Below, in pieces: positions 41,196 to 49,602 of a DNA stretch of 64,000 nucleotides. Source of the DNA: an uncultured Bacteroidota bacterium (lineage in GTDB: Bacteria > Bacteroidota > Bacteroidia > Bacteroidales > UBA12077); assembly GCA_913055635.1 (NCBI GenBank), contig CAJXLK010000018.1, positions 17,690 to 81,689 of the forward strand, read 5' to 3'. The position numbers and the translations under genes are program-made. The notes under the pieces were generated by a model. The model saw only the letters and a program-made list of their open reading frames with translations, was not told the DNA's origin and did no database searches. Position 1 is the first letter of the stretch. Every line of letters begins with the position of its first letter.

Positions 41196-43478
41196 TTAAG
41201 GCCGGAAAGCATAGCGCAGGGAGAGTCCCGCAAAGTAGTTTCTGGGCCGGGCGGGGTAGAAATAGCGTGGGGGCGCACCACCATAGGAGGGGGCATTGAT
41301 CAGGATCATGGAGGCGTAATGGTGGTCGGTGGCATTGCGGATGCCTCCGTAGAGGTTAAGGCTCCAGCGGGAAGAAAGGGAACGGCGGATGCCAGCCTTC
41401 AGGTTCAAGCGGTTGTAGGGGTCGGAGTAGAGGCTGTTGCTATCGTTCATGGGCATTTTGCCCACGCCCATCCAGTTGGCCTGCAGGTAGAGGCCGGCGG
41501 GGAAGCTGGCCTGAAGCTTCAAAAAGAGCTTATGTTTGGGGATCCCTGGCAATTGGTTGCCGGAATAGTCGTTGCCTTCATCGGTAAAATCGCGGAAGCG
41601 GTAATCGGTTAGGGTATAGCTCACATCCACTTCACTGTTGACCAGGGCATGATCGAGCCATCGGACTTTGCCCATCAGTTCCAGTCCGTTATGGCGGGTC
41701 TCTCCGGCATTGATTTTTCGAAAGCGGTCTTCAGCCAGTCTTTTGGTGACCAGCAGGTTTTTTACCGTAATCGAGTAGCCGGAGAGTTTGATTAACCACC
41801 GGTTGTTGCCCCCCCGGGCCCGCACACCGAGTTCCCGGCTCCAGCCTGTCTCGGGCTGTATGCTGCCATTGACAAAACCCTGTGCGTTGAGGGTTTCCTC
41901 GTAGGATGGGGCCGAGAATCCGTGGCTGATGTTGCCAAAGGCCATCAGGTTTTTGCTCAACCGATAGGTAAGGGACAATCGGGGAGAGGCGATCCACTGG
42001 TAGCGTTTTTGGTCTGAAAGGTCAATGGTGTCCTGTGTTTGGTCTTGATAGTCATAGCGGGTGCGGTTCAGGTTGGCTCCAAGGCTTATCCCCAAACGCT
42101 CCCATTTCAAAGAAAGGGCGGAGAAGATGTTGGATTGGATGCGCTTTTGGCTGTTTTTATTCAACAATGTACCGACTTCTCCCCCGGAGAGGGTCTCGTG
42201 TATGTCCCAGTCGTAAGCTTCCTGAAACATTTCATATCCTGCTTCAGCATTGAGACGACCGCCGGCCAGGGTGTCGGACCATTCGAATAGGCTTCGCAGA
42301 CCGGTGGTCCGGGTCTGATCGTCCAGGGTATTGAACGGGCGTATCTCTTGTCCGTCATATTGTTTAAAAAAGACACTGGTCTCATTGCGCAGGGCCTCAT
42401 TGATATCCACATCGAGAGAGAGCCCGTGCAGCATTTTAGAGTAGGCTTCATGGCCATTGATGGCATTCCAGTTTTCCGCGGCCTGGCCGGGGCGGCGGTT
42501 GAAGGTTTGGCGGTCGATGGAACTGGGGATATAGGCTTTCAGGTGATGATACCTGCCAAGATAGGAGATGCCCATTTTGGGATTAATTTGGTGGCGGAAC
42601 ATGGCGGTAAAAGCATCCCGGTTGTAATCGTCGTTGGTACGGAATCCCTGCTGGGTATGTTTATCGTAAGCAAGGCGGAGGCTGGATCGCTGGCCTTTCC
42701 AGCTCAGATGGGTGGCATTCTGAAGCATATGAAAACTGCCCACCGAAGTCTTTTGTTGGGCGACCACCCCCTGCTGTGACGGGGATCCCATTCGGTAGAG
42801 GATGGTACCGCCCAGGGCTGCCCCGTGAATGGACGAGGAAGGGCCTTTCAATATCGTGATGCGGTCGACCAGGTTCAGATCCAGGTCTTCCAGGGTGGTT
42901 TCCCCTACCCCTGAAGTAAGGGGAATGCCGTTCAAATAAGCTTTCAGCTTCGTGGTGGTGTACTGGCTGCGGGAGCCAATGCCACGAATGGTGATCCGGT
43001 TGGTGTTTTTGGCCCCATGATGCATATACAATCCCGGCAGGCTGTTCATAACGGGGGCCGTCGAGCCCGTGGACAGCTCCTGTATGTCAAGCGAGTGAAG
43101 CAGGTTGAGGGGGCCCGGTGCCTCAAAGCTTTTTTCCCGCGTGTTGTAAGCCCGAACCACCACATCCCCCACATCAAACTGCCGGCTGGCCATGTTTACC
43201 GATATCAGGCTCTCGCCAGGGGTGATCCATACCTTCCGGGTGTGGTATCCCAGACGCCGAAAAGTGAGGGTGTCCGGCAAAGTGGACGAAGAAAGGGTGA
43301 ACGTGCCCTGCCCCCCGGTTCGGGTTAAAAGCCTGTCTCCCGAGAGGATCAGTACCTGTTCAAGCGGAGTCTGATTTTCTTTATCGTAAACTTTGCCCCG
43401 TACCTGGGCCTGTAAGTTCCCCAGAGAGAAAGCGATAAGAAAAATCAGCATTATGGGGGTGTAAAAAAGGGTCCGCAT
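41196..43478 (-). CDS. TonB-dependent outer-membrane receptor
   Basis: 760 residues. Signal peptide (IMLIFLIAFSLGNLQA), an N-terminal carboxypeptidase-regulatory-like domain (RGKVYDKENQTPLEQVLI), a plug domain (~115-230, with NRITIRGIGSRSQYTTTKLK and RITILKGPSSSIHGAALGGT) and a 22-strand-type barrel ending in LRYAFRP with a terminal aromatic pattern. Such receptors import siderophores, cobalamin or other large solutes with energy from TonB. The plug's RGIGSRSQ and the absence of an adjacent SusD gene point to a siderophore/metal-type receptor rather than a glycan system. No ligand can be named. Confidence 0.92.
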   Translation of the reverse strand: MRTLFYTPIMLIFLIAFSLGNLQAQVRGKVYDKENQTPLEQVLILSGDRLLTRTGGQGTFTLSSSTLPDTLTFRRLGYHTRKVWITPGESLISVNMASRQFDVGDVVVRAYNTREKSFEAPGPLNLLHSLDIQELSTGSTAPVMNSLPGLYMHHGAKNTNRITIRGIGSRSQYTTTKLKAYLNGIPLTSGVGETTLEDLDLNLVDRITILKGPSSSIHGAALGGTILYRMGSPSQQGVVAQQKTSVGSFHMLQNATHLSWKGQRSSLRLAYDKHTQQGFRTNDDYNRDAFTAMFRHQINPKMGISYLGRYHHLKAYIPSSIDRQTFNRRPGQAAENWNAINGHEAYSKMLHGLSLDVDINEALRNETSVFFKQYDGQEIRPFNTLDDQTRTTGLRSLFEWSDTLAGGRLNAEAGYEMFQEAYDWDIHETLSGGEVGTLLNKNSQKRIQSNIFSALSLKWERLGISLGANLNRTRYDYQDQTQDTIDLSDQKRYQWIASPRLSLTYRLSKNLMAFGNISHGFSAPSYEETLNAQGFVNGSIQPETGWSRELGVRARGGNNRWLIKLSGYSITVKNLLVTKRLAEDRFRKINAGETRHNGLELMGKVRWLDHALVNSEVDVSYTLTDYRFRDFTDEGNDYSGNQLPGIPKHKLFLKLQASFPAGLYLQANWMGVGKMPMNDSNSLYSDPYNRLNLKAGIRRSLSSRWSLNLYGGIRNATDHHYASMILINAPSYGGAPPRYFYPARPRNYFAGLSLRYAFRP

Positions 43479-43846
43479 ACAAAATCAATGTTTTTATTCA
43501 TATACACTTCAGCCTGACAAATGTTTATGAAAAATATGAGACAAACTGAATGAAAGGGGGAACCTTTATCCGTTTTCTACTCAAATGTTATGAAATTGGA
43601 CTATCTTTTTGCCCGTACCAAACTGTCTTAAAAATGACTGATTCCCAGATCCCTTGTTGTTGGTTTAAAAGGAGAATTCTATGACTGGCTTGGGGAAGGT
43701 CAACAACAGTATGTTGGTTTATTAACCAGCTGGTAGTACAGCTCTTAAGTCCGAAAAGGATTAAGAAATCTCATAGTGATGATAGGCTCGTCTTTTAAAC
43801 CTGATTTTACCAAATGGAAATCAAGGTTATTACCATAGGGTAGAGG
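43479..43846. other. 368-bp intergenic region, no gene
   Basis: Lies between the permease at 43847 and the TonB receptor, both minus. A weak promoter candidate for the receptor is present on the minus strand (TTTG at 43545-43542, then AACATTTG at 43525-43518, spacing 16). Nothing else was recognised. Confidence 0.4.
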
Positions 43847-46231
43847 TCATTCATACCGCAGCGAATCGGCCGGGTTCAGGTTGGCGGCCTGCCATGATTT
43901 ATAGGAGATGGTTGTGGCAGCGATCAATAAAGCTGCGGCAGCTCCCAGAATGAAAATATCCGGAGTCAGGGTGATCTTGTAAGCGAAGTTGGCCAGCCAC
44001 CGGTTCATGGCAAACCAGGTAATAGGGGCGGCCAGCATAATGGCCACCACCACCCATTTGAGGAATTCTTTCCCCAGCAACAGGATGATTTCGTTGACGG
44101 TGGAACCCATTGCTTTGCGGATGCCAATTTCCCGGGTTCTGCTTTCAGCCACATAGGTCGACATCCCATACAGGCCCATGATGGCGATGATGATGGCCAG
44201 GACGGAAAAATAGGTAAAAATTTTGCCCAGCCTTTCTTCTGTTTTGTAAAGCTTGTCAAATTCCTCCGACAGGAAAGTGTACTTAAAGGGCAGGGCGGGA
44301 TTGAAGGTTTTCCAGATTTCTTTCAGTTCATCAATGGTAGCTGGGAGGTTGTCGGGTTGCACCTTAATGTTGATGTAGTTGTGCCAGTCGGCATTCCACA
44401 CCAGGCCCAGCGGGGTGATGGGTTCGTGCATGGAACGGAAATGAAAATCTTTGACCACGCCAATGACTTTACATTGTTTGCTGGGCAGAACCGTCAGGTA
44501 CCAGTCGTCGCGGTGAAAGACTGTACCGGCGGCATCGCCCCTTTTCAGTCCCGATTCCTTCAAAGCGGTCTCATTGAGGATGATGGCTGTTTTTTTCTCA
44601 GAAGTTCGCTCATAGGAAAAATTGCGGCCTTCCAGCAATTTGATGTCCATCATCGGGATGTAGTCGGGATCGACAGTGATTAAATTGAGGGTGGTGTTTT
44701 GTCCATCCCCGTCGAAATCATAGTTTTCCATATTGTTGCCCCGTTCGGCGACTGAAAAACTATAGGCGGCCTGCTTTACCCCGGGGAGGGCTTTGACCTG
44801 TTGCTTGAAAACGTCCATTTTCTTTTTGATGGCTTCACTCAACCGGATGGCCACTACTTGATCCTCATCAAAGCCCAGTGTCTTGTTTTTCATGTACTGG
44901 AGCTGTTTGTGCACGGCCAGGGTAGAAATGATCAAAGCCACAGAGATGGTAAACTGAAAGACGATGAGAAATTTACGGAACATAGCTGCTCCTTTGCCTT
45001 TGGTTTTTTCTCCCTTCAGGACCTGGACTGGTGAGTAGCGTGTCAGGTAAAAAGCGGGATAAATCCCTGCCAGGGTTCCTATGATCAGGATTCCCGCCAG
45101 TGACAATGCGATGAAGGCAGCAGAGGTCATGATGGAGGTGGACATTTCGGCCTGGATGATCCGGTTGAAATGGGGCAGAAAGATCTGTACCAGTGTCAGG
45201 GCCACCAGGAACGAGATGAAGGTGATCAGCACCGATTCGGCGATGAACTGGCCGATGAGTTGTTTTTTTCGGGCTCCGTGGACTTTGCGCATGCCCACTT
45301 CATTGGCCCGGCTGGCTGCCCGGGCAGTGGTCAGGTTGATGAAATTGACCGAGGCCAGAGCCAGGATGAAAATACCAATGGCAATGAAAATCATCACCGT
45401 TTTTTTGTTGCCATGAACCGCCCCGAAATCATACCTGGAATGATCGGCAAAATATACATCCTTTAGCGGACGCAGGTTGGGGTCAATCGTTTCATCCCCG
45501 CTCAGATCATCGGCAAATTTCTTTCGGAAAAAATCTTCCATCTTTTGCTCCAGCATTGAAATGTTGGTGCCCTTTTCCAGAAAAAAGAAGGTGGGAAATT
45601 GATAGGTTCCGTAGCTCTGTAAATATTCCGGTCCTTTTCTTGCCCCCAGCAACTGGAACGGACGTAAGGCTTTAATCTGCAGGTAAAAAAGCTTCGGATC
45701 CGCTATCACTCCCGTTACGGTCATTTTTGTACCCGATACCGATTCCAGGGATTTGCCCATGGGATTGATGCCCGGGAAAATTTTATCGGCCATGCTTTGG
45801 GTCAAAACAAGGGAGTTGTTGTTCTCCAGGGCATTGCGGGGATTCCCCTGAACAAACTTAATGGTGAAGAGGTCGAAGAAAGTGCTGTCGACCAGAAATA
45901 CATTCTCCAGCTGGTAAGTGTTTTTTTCGCGGGTTACGTATTGATCGCCTTCCACCTTATATCGGCAGTATTTTTTGATCTCAGGAAGGGCCTGGTGCAG
46001 GTCGGGCCCCATGGCCGAGGTCATATGTACCCCCCGGGCATCACCCCATTCCATCCGGTAAATCTGATCGATGTGCTCATTGAAACGGTTGTAGCTGTAT
46101 TCGCGCTTCACAAAGAGCATGATGAAGATGAATATGGCAATGCCCACTGAAAATCCGATGAAATTGATGGCCGAGAAAATTTTGTTCCTGGCGATGTTTC
46201 TCAGGGCGGTTTTGAGGTAATTTTTGATCAT
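43847..46231 (-). CDS. MacB/FtsX-type ABC transporter permease, double unit (no. 6)
   Basis: 794 residues with the same two-unit plan as the 13-26 kb permeases: first helix ~18-42 (IGFSVGIAIFIFIMLFVKRE), MacB_PCD, FtsX helices with NEVGMRKVHGARKKQ, second unit from ~430 (VFQFTISVALIISTLAVHK), terminal block with REIGIRKAMGST and NPADSLRYE. It is on the opposite strand and divergent from the second regulator/kinase pair. Its leader carries a family B repeat and a weak sigma-54 element, with a perfect 14-bp inverted repeat upstream. The neighbouring regulator therefore most likely controls it. No ATPase is adjacent. Confidence 0.93.
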   Translation of the reverse strand: MIKNYLKTALRNIARNKIFSAINFIGFSVGIAIFIFIMLFVKREYSYNRFNEHIDQIYRMEWGDARGVHMTSAMGPDLHQALPEIKKYCRYKVEGDQYVTREKNTYQLENVFLVDSTFFDLFTIKFVQGNPRNALENNNSLVLTQSMADKIFPGINPMGKSLESVSGTKMTVTGVIADPKLFYLQIKALRPFQLLGARKGPEYLQSYGTYQFPTFFFLEKGTNISMLEQKMEDFFRKKFADDLSGDETIDPNLRPLKDVYFADHSRYDFGAVHGNKKTVMIFIAIGIFILALASVNFINLTTARAASRANEVGMRKVHGARKKQLIGQFIAESVLITFISFLVALTLVQIFLPHFNRIIQAEMSTSIMTSAAFIALSLAGILIIGTLAGIYPAFYLTRYSPVQVLKGEKTKGKGAAMFRKFLIVFQFTISVALIISTLAVHKQLQYMKNKTLGFDEDQVVAIRLSEAIKKKMDVFKQQVKALPGVKQAAYSFSVAERGNNMENYDFDGDGQNTTLNLITVDPDYIPMMDIKLLEGRNFSYERTSEKKTAIILNETALKESGLKRGDAAGTVFHRDDWYLTVLPSKQCKVIGVVKDFHFRSMHEPITPLGLVWNADWHNYINIKVQPDNLPATIDELKEIWKTFNPALPFKYTFLSEEFDKLYKTEERLGKIFTYFSVLAIIIAIMGLYGMSTYVAESRTREIGIRKAMGSTVNEIILLLGKEFLKWVVVAIMLAAPITWFAMNRWLANFAYKITLTPDIFILGAAAALLIAATTISYKSWQAANLNPADSLRYE

Positions 46232-46260
46232 GACAACGATGTTTTAATCCTGTTTTGAAA

Positions 46261-46320
46261 TGAAGTCCGCATACACGAACTTACGCAACAAGGCTCTATA
46301 TAATGCAGCCGGGTTCAATG
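46261..46320. repeat. family B inverted repeat, copy 5
   Basis: Begins tgaagtccgcatacacgaac and ends atgcagccgggttcaatg. The central acttacgcaacaaggct matches the other copies. It lies within the predicted leader of permease 6, 29 bp from the start codon. Confidence 0.65.
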
Positions 46321-46396
46321 GCGGTAAGTTCTGATAACAATGGATAATGGTTCAATTCTATACTCATTTATAAACCTTCATCAGTTATTAGACCAA

Positions 46397-46412
46397 TGAA
46401 AGAATTGTGCCA
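46397..46412 (-). promoter_or_regulatory. weak sigma-54-type promoter for permease 6
   Basis: The minus strand reads TGGCACAATTCTTTCA. The -24 TGGCAC is good and the spacing to the -12 is correct, but the -12 is TTTC instead of TTGC. It is about 166 bp before the permease start and 65-110 bp from the inverted repeat at 46477-46520. Confidence 0.4.
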
Positions 46413-46476
46413 TTTTTATTAATGATCTGATTTATAAACTAATAATTAGATTTAGCAGGAGTAGGCTGCCCAAAAA

Positions 46477-46520
46477 ATTGTTGCAATATGGTACAATGTA
46501 TTGTCTCATATTGCAACAAT
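46477..46520. promoter_or_regulatory. perfect 14-bp inverted repeat, candidate regulator 2 site
   Basis: ATTGTTGCAATATG (46477-46490) and CATATTGCAACAAT (46507-46520) are exact inverted repeats separated by 16 bp, so arm centres are 30 bp (about three helical turns) apart. It lies in the divergent region between permease 6 and its presumed regulator. The right arm lies between the -33 and -7 boxes of the regulator promoter. Confidence 0.65.
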
Positions 46521-46531
46521 CCGTACCTTTG
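46501..46531 (+). promoter_or_regulatory. housekeeping-type promoter of regulator 2
   Basis: TTG at 46501-46503, 20-bp spacer, then TACCTTTG at 46524-46531, an exact TAnnTTTG. Expected start near 46538, 19 bp before ATG 46557. The right half of the inverted repeat sits in the spacer, so occupancy by the regulator should block it. Confidence 0.65.
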
Positions 46532-46556
46532 AAAAAAGCACCTTACATTTACCCGC

Positions 46557-47909
46557 ATGGAAAAAAAACCCGGAAGAATCCTGATCATCGACGACGATCA
46601 GGATGTTTTATTTACGGCCCGGGCGGTTTTGCGCAAGCATTTTGAAGAGGTGATCTGCGCGGATAAGCCCGACAATATCCCGGCCTTATTGAGGGAGAAG
46701 GACATTGATGTGGTGTTGCTGGACATGAATTTCAAAGCGGGAGCGACCAGTGGCAGGGAAGGATTGCATTGGCTGGGTCGGATACTGGCGATCGACCCGG
46801 ATGTTCAGGTACTGATGTCCACTGCCTATGGGGATATTCAGTTGGCCGTTGAATCGATGAAGCAGGGGGCAGTGGATTTTTTGGTCAAACCCTGGGAGCG
46901 TGAGAAATTACTGGCCACCATTGATGCTGTTTTTCAGCTTCGTAAAACCACCCGGCAGTTAAATCAGTACCGTTCGGCCCAGCGTATGGATGGCCAGCAG
47001 GAAAAGCTGATGGGGGAAGCCCGGTCGATGCAGCCTGTTTTTGAGGCCATGGGCAAGGTAGCTTCCACCGAAGCCAATGTGTTGTTGCTGGGCGAAAATG
47101 GTGTTGGGAAGGACTTGATAGCCAAAGAGATTCACAATCGCTCGCACCGTCAGCAGATGCCCTTTGTCAAGGTGGATTTGGGGGCTTTATCCGAAACCTT
47201 GTTTGAGTCGGAGTTGTTTGGACATGTCAGGGGGGCTTTCACCGATGCCAAAGCCGACCGCCCCGGTCGTTTTGAGGTGGCTAGCGGGGGTACCCTGTTT
47301 TTAGATGAGATTGGAAATCTCTCCGGTCAGCTTCAGTCCAAACTCCTCTCGGCCATCCAGAACCGAAGGGTTACCCGTTTGGGCTCGCATAAGGAAATAG
47401 CTACCGATGTGCGGTTGATATGTGCCACCAATAAACCCATCTATGAGATGGTTTCGGAGGAAGCCTTCCGGCAGGATTTGCTTTACCGGATTAATACCGT
47501 TGAGATTGCTGTCCCGCCTTTACGTCAGCGCATGGAGGATATACCCTCGCTGGCCCGTTATTTTCTGGAACAGATGGCCCATAAATACAACAAGGCACAC
47601 CTTTCTTTTGGCCCGGGGGTGATCGATAAGCTCAAGCATTACCAGTGGCCGGGCAATGTCAGGGAACTGCATCATGCCATTGAACGGGCAGTAATTATGT
47701 GTGAGGATGAACAGTTGACCCCGGAAGATTTTGCCTTGAAGCCGGTGGCCCGCAGACAAGGGAATACTGCACTCAATCTACGGCAGATGGAGCGCGAGAC
47801 CATCCAGGAGGCCATCCACCAGTGCAATGGCAATCTTACCAGGGCTGCATTGGAGTTGGGCTTTAGCCGGAGTACCCTGTACCGCAAAATGAAAAAATAT
47901 GACCTCTAA
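46557..47909 (+). CDS. NtrC-type sigma-54-dependent response regulator (no. 2)
   Basis: 450 residues. Receiver with IDDD (11-14) and phospho-acceptor Asp56 (VVLLDMNF), then Lys in LVKPWERE. The AAA+ domain has Walker A GENGVGKD, Walker B GGTLFLDEIGNL, GAFTDA at the sigma-54 contact loop and an R-finger region REDL-like RQDLLYRIN. Fis-type helix-turn-helix: NLTRAALELGFSRSTLYRKM. It resembles regulator 1 along its full length. Its gene is divergent from permease 6, and its promoter overlaps a perfect inverted repeat, so it probably activates the permease and represses itself. It overlaps its kinase by 11 bp, as in the first pair. Confidence 0.93.
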   Translation: MEKKPGRILIIDDDQDVLFTARAVLRKHFEEVICADKPDNIPALLREKDIDVVLLDMNFKAGATSGREGLHWLGRILAIDPDVQVLMSTAYGDIQLAVESMKQGAVDFLVKPWEREKLLATIDAVFQLRKTTRQLNQYRSAQRMDGQQEKLMGEARSMQPVFEAMGKVASTEANVLLLGENGVGKDLIAKEIHNRSHRQQMPFVKVDLGALSETLFESELFGHVRGAFTDAKADRPGRFEVASGGTLFLDEIGNLSGQLQSKLLSAIQNRRVTRLGSHKEIATDVRLICATNKPIYEMVSEEAFRQDLLYRINTVEIAVPPLRQRMEDIPSLARYFLEQMAHKYNKAHLSFGPGVIDKLKHYQWPGNVRELHHAIERAVIMCEDEQLTPEDFALKPVARRQGNTALNLRQMERETIQEAIHQCNGNLTRAALELGFSRSTLYRKMKKYDL

Positions 47910-49251
47910 TACATTTCGCCTGAACCTGGTCTGGCGCCTGGCATTTATATTGATGCTCGGATATGCCGGCCTGCACTTTTTGATATATACCCCTTTCTGG
48001 ATGCTCTCCGTGTGGTTGTTTGCCGCTACCATCGGGCTAACCATTGCCCTGATCCGTTATGTCGAGCAAAATTACCGAAGCCTCGGCGATTTTTTAATGG
48101 CCATCGATCAAAATGACTTTTCCTACCTGGCTAACATGCGTAAACTGAAGAAGAATACCCGCCTGGGAGCCGCTTTCAACCACATTGCTGATATGATGGA
48201 AGGACTTCGACTGGAAGCCGAATCCAGTTTCCAGTATCTGCAAACGGTGGTGCAACATGTAGAGGTGGGCATCCTTTGTTATGACCAGCGGGGGCGGATC
48301 AGCCTGTTCAACAAGGCCGCACGTGAATTGTTGGGGGTACCCCGGCTTTCCCACATCCGTTTGCTCTATCAACGTTGCCCCGATTTTTACCAACTGGTCA
48401 TCGACATCCAGCCAGGCGAGCGCAAACTCCACCGCCTTGAGAAGAATGGCAAACTGGATCAGCTCTCTGTCCTGGCCACCCGCTTTAAAAAGGAATCGGT
48501 GCCCTTTAAGTTGGTCTCCTTCCAAAACATCAAGGGTGAACTGGAGGAGAAGGAGATGGAATCATGGTACCGGCTGACCCGTGTGCTGACCCATGAGATC
48601 ATGAATTCGGCCATTCCCATCAGCAACCTCAGTGGTATGGTCTATGAGACCCTTATCTCAGAGCAAGGACATTTGCGGGAGGTGGCCCGACTCGACGAAG
48701 AGGAAACCCACGAACTTAAAACCAGCCTGCAAACCATTCAGTCACGCAGCCGTGGATTGGTGCGTTTTGTCAATTCTACCCGTCACATCACCCGCTTGCC
48801 CGATCCTGAGGTTCAATCCACGGATATGGTAAACCTGCTGCAACGGGTGCTCTCCCTTTATGCCCCGAAAATAAGAGCAGAAGGCATTACCTGCAGACCC
48901 GACCTTCCTGATGAACCCTACATTTTGAAAGTGGATCCCGGACAACTCGAGCAGGTGTTGATCAATCTGCTCCAAAATGCCATTGAGGCCGTCTCATCCA
49001 CCTCGGATCCCTTCATAGCAATCAGCCTGAACGCCACCCCGGATAATCAAACCCAATTGCGGGTGGCCGATAATGGAGCCGGGATGACCCCCGAGGTGAA
49101 GGAAAACCTTTTTGTGCCTTTCTTTACCACCAAAAAGAACGGCAGTGGTATTGGCCTGAGCCTTTCCCGTCATATCATTTTTAACCACAAAGGCAAAATG
49201 GAAGTTAGAAGTCGGGAAGGCGCCGGAAGTGAATTCATCATATCCCTTTGA
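47899..49251 (+). CDS. sensor histidine kinase (partner of regulator 2)
   Basis: 450 residues. Two membrane helices (~11-30 and 33-52) with a loop of only a few residues, so no periplasmic sensor. A HAMP-like linker, a PAS-like domain (~112-210, [20 protein letters not shown]), phospho-acceptor His232 in [12 protein letters not shown], and an ATPase domain with N box [11 protein letters not shown]1 VADNGAGM and G2 [10 protein letters not shown] follow. Same architecture as the kinase at 36650, though the two are clearly diverged. Start ATG lies inside the regulator gene, with an 11-bp overlap. Confidence 0.93.
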   Translation: MTSNTFRLNLVWRLAFILMLGYAGLHFLIYTPFWMLSVWLFAATIGLTIALIRYVEQNYRSLGDFLMAIDQNDFSYLANMRKLKKNTRLGAAFNHIADMMEGLRLEAESSFQYLQTVVQHVEVGILCYDQRGRISLFNKAARELLGVPRLSHIRLLYQRCPDFYQLVIDIQPGERKLHRLEKNGKLDQLSVLATRFKKESVPFKLVSFQNIKGELEEKEMESWYRLTRVLTHEIMNSAIPISNLSGMVYETLISEQGHLREVARLDEEETHELKTSLQTIQSRSRGLVRFVNSTRHITRLPDPEVQSTDMVNLLQRVLSLYAPKIRAEGITCRPDLPDEPYILKVDPGQLEQVLINLLQNAIEAVSSTSDPFIAISLNATPDNQTQLRVADNGAGMTPEVKENLFVPFFTTKKNGSGIGLSLSRHIIFNHKGKMEVRSREGAGSEFIISL

Positions 49252-49602
49252 AGGCCGATCTCTCTTTGAGGATCCCGGTCCTACTCAGGAACCATGGTTC
49301 TCTGAGGATCGCTGACCTCTTGGAGATCTATGGCCCTTTTAGGCTGCATCCCCCTGGTTTCTGACAGACCTTCATGGATCCTATAAATTTACATCCGGGC
49401 ACACCACATGCAAAGGAAGCTTTCAGGCATTACCACCAGCCATCCCATGGGAGTAGGCCGGCCGCAGCGGCGGTAGTGCCCGAAATCTTTGTCATCGATC
49501 TTGCCCTATAATAGAAAAAATATCCGGATAAAAACTTGCGGACCTTCAACTTGTTGGGGCAGGGAAGGGAAATTTGCTGTATCTTTATATGTAGTAAAAA
49601 TC
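49252..49602. other. 351-bp intergenic region
   Basis: Between kinase 2 and the outer-membrane protein gene. A TTG (49554-49556), 23-bp spacer and TATCTTTA (49580-49587) make a weak promoter 15 bp before ATG 49603. The rest holds nothing I recognise. Confidence 0.35.
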
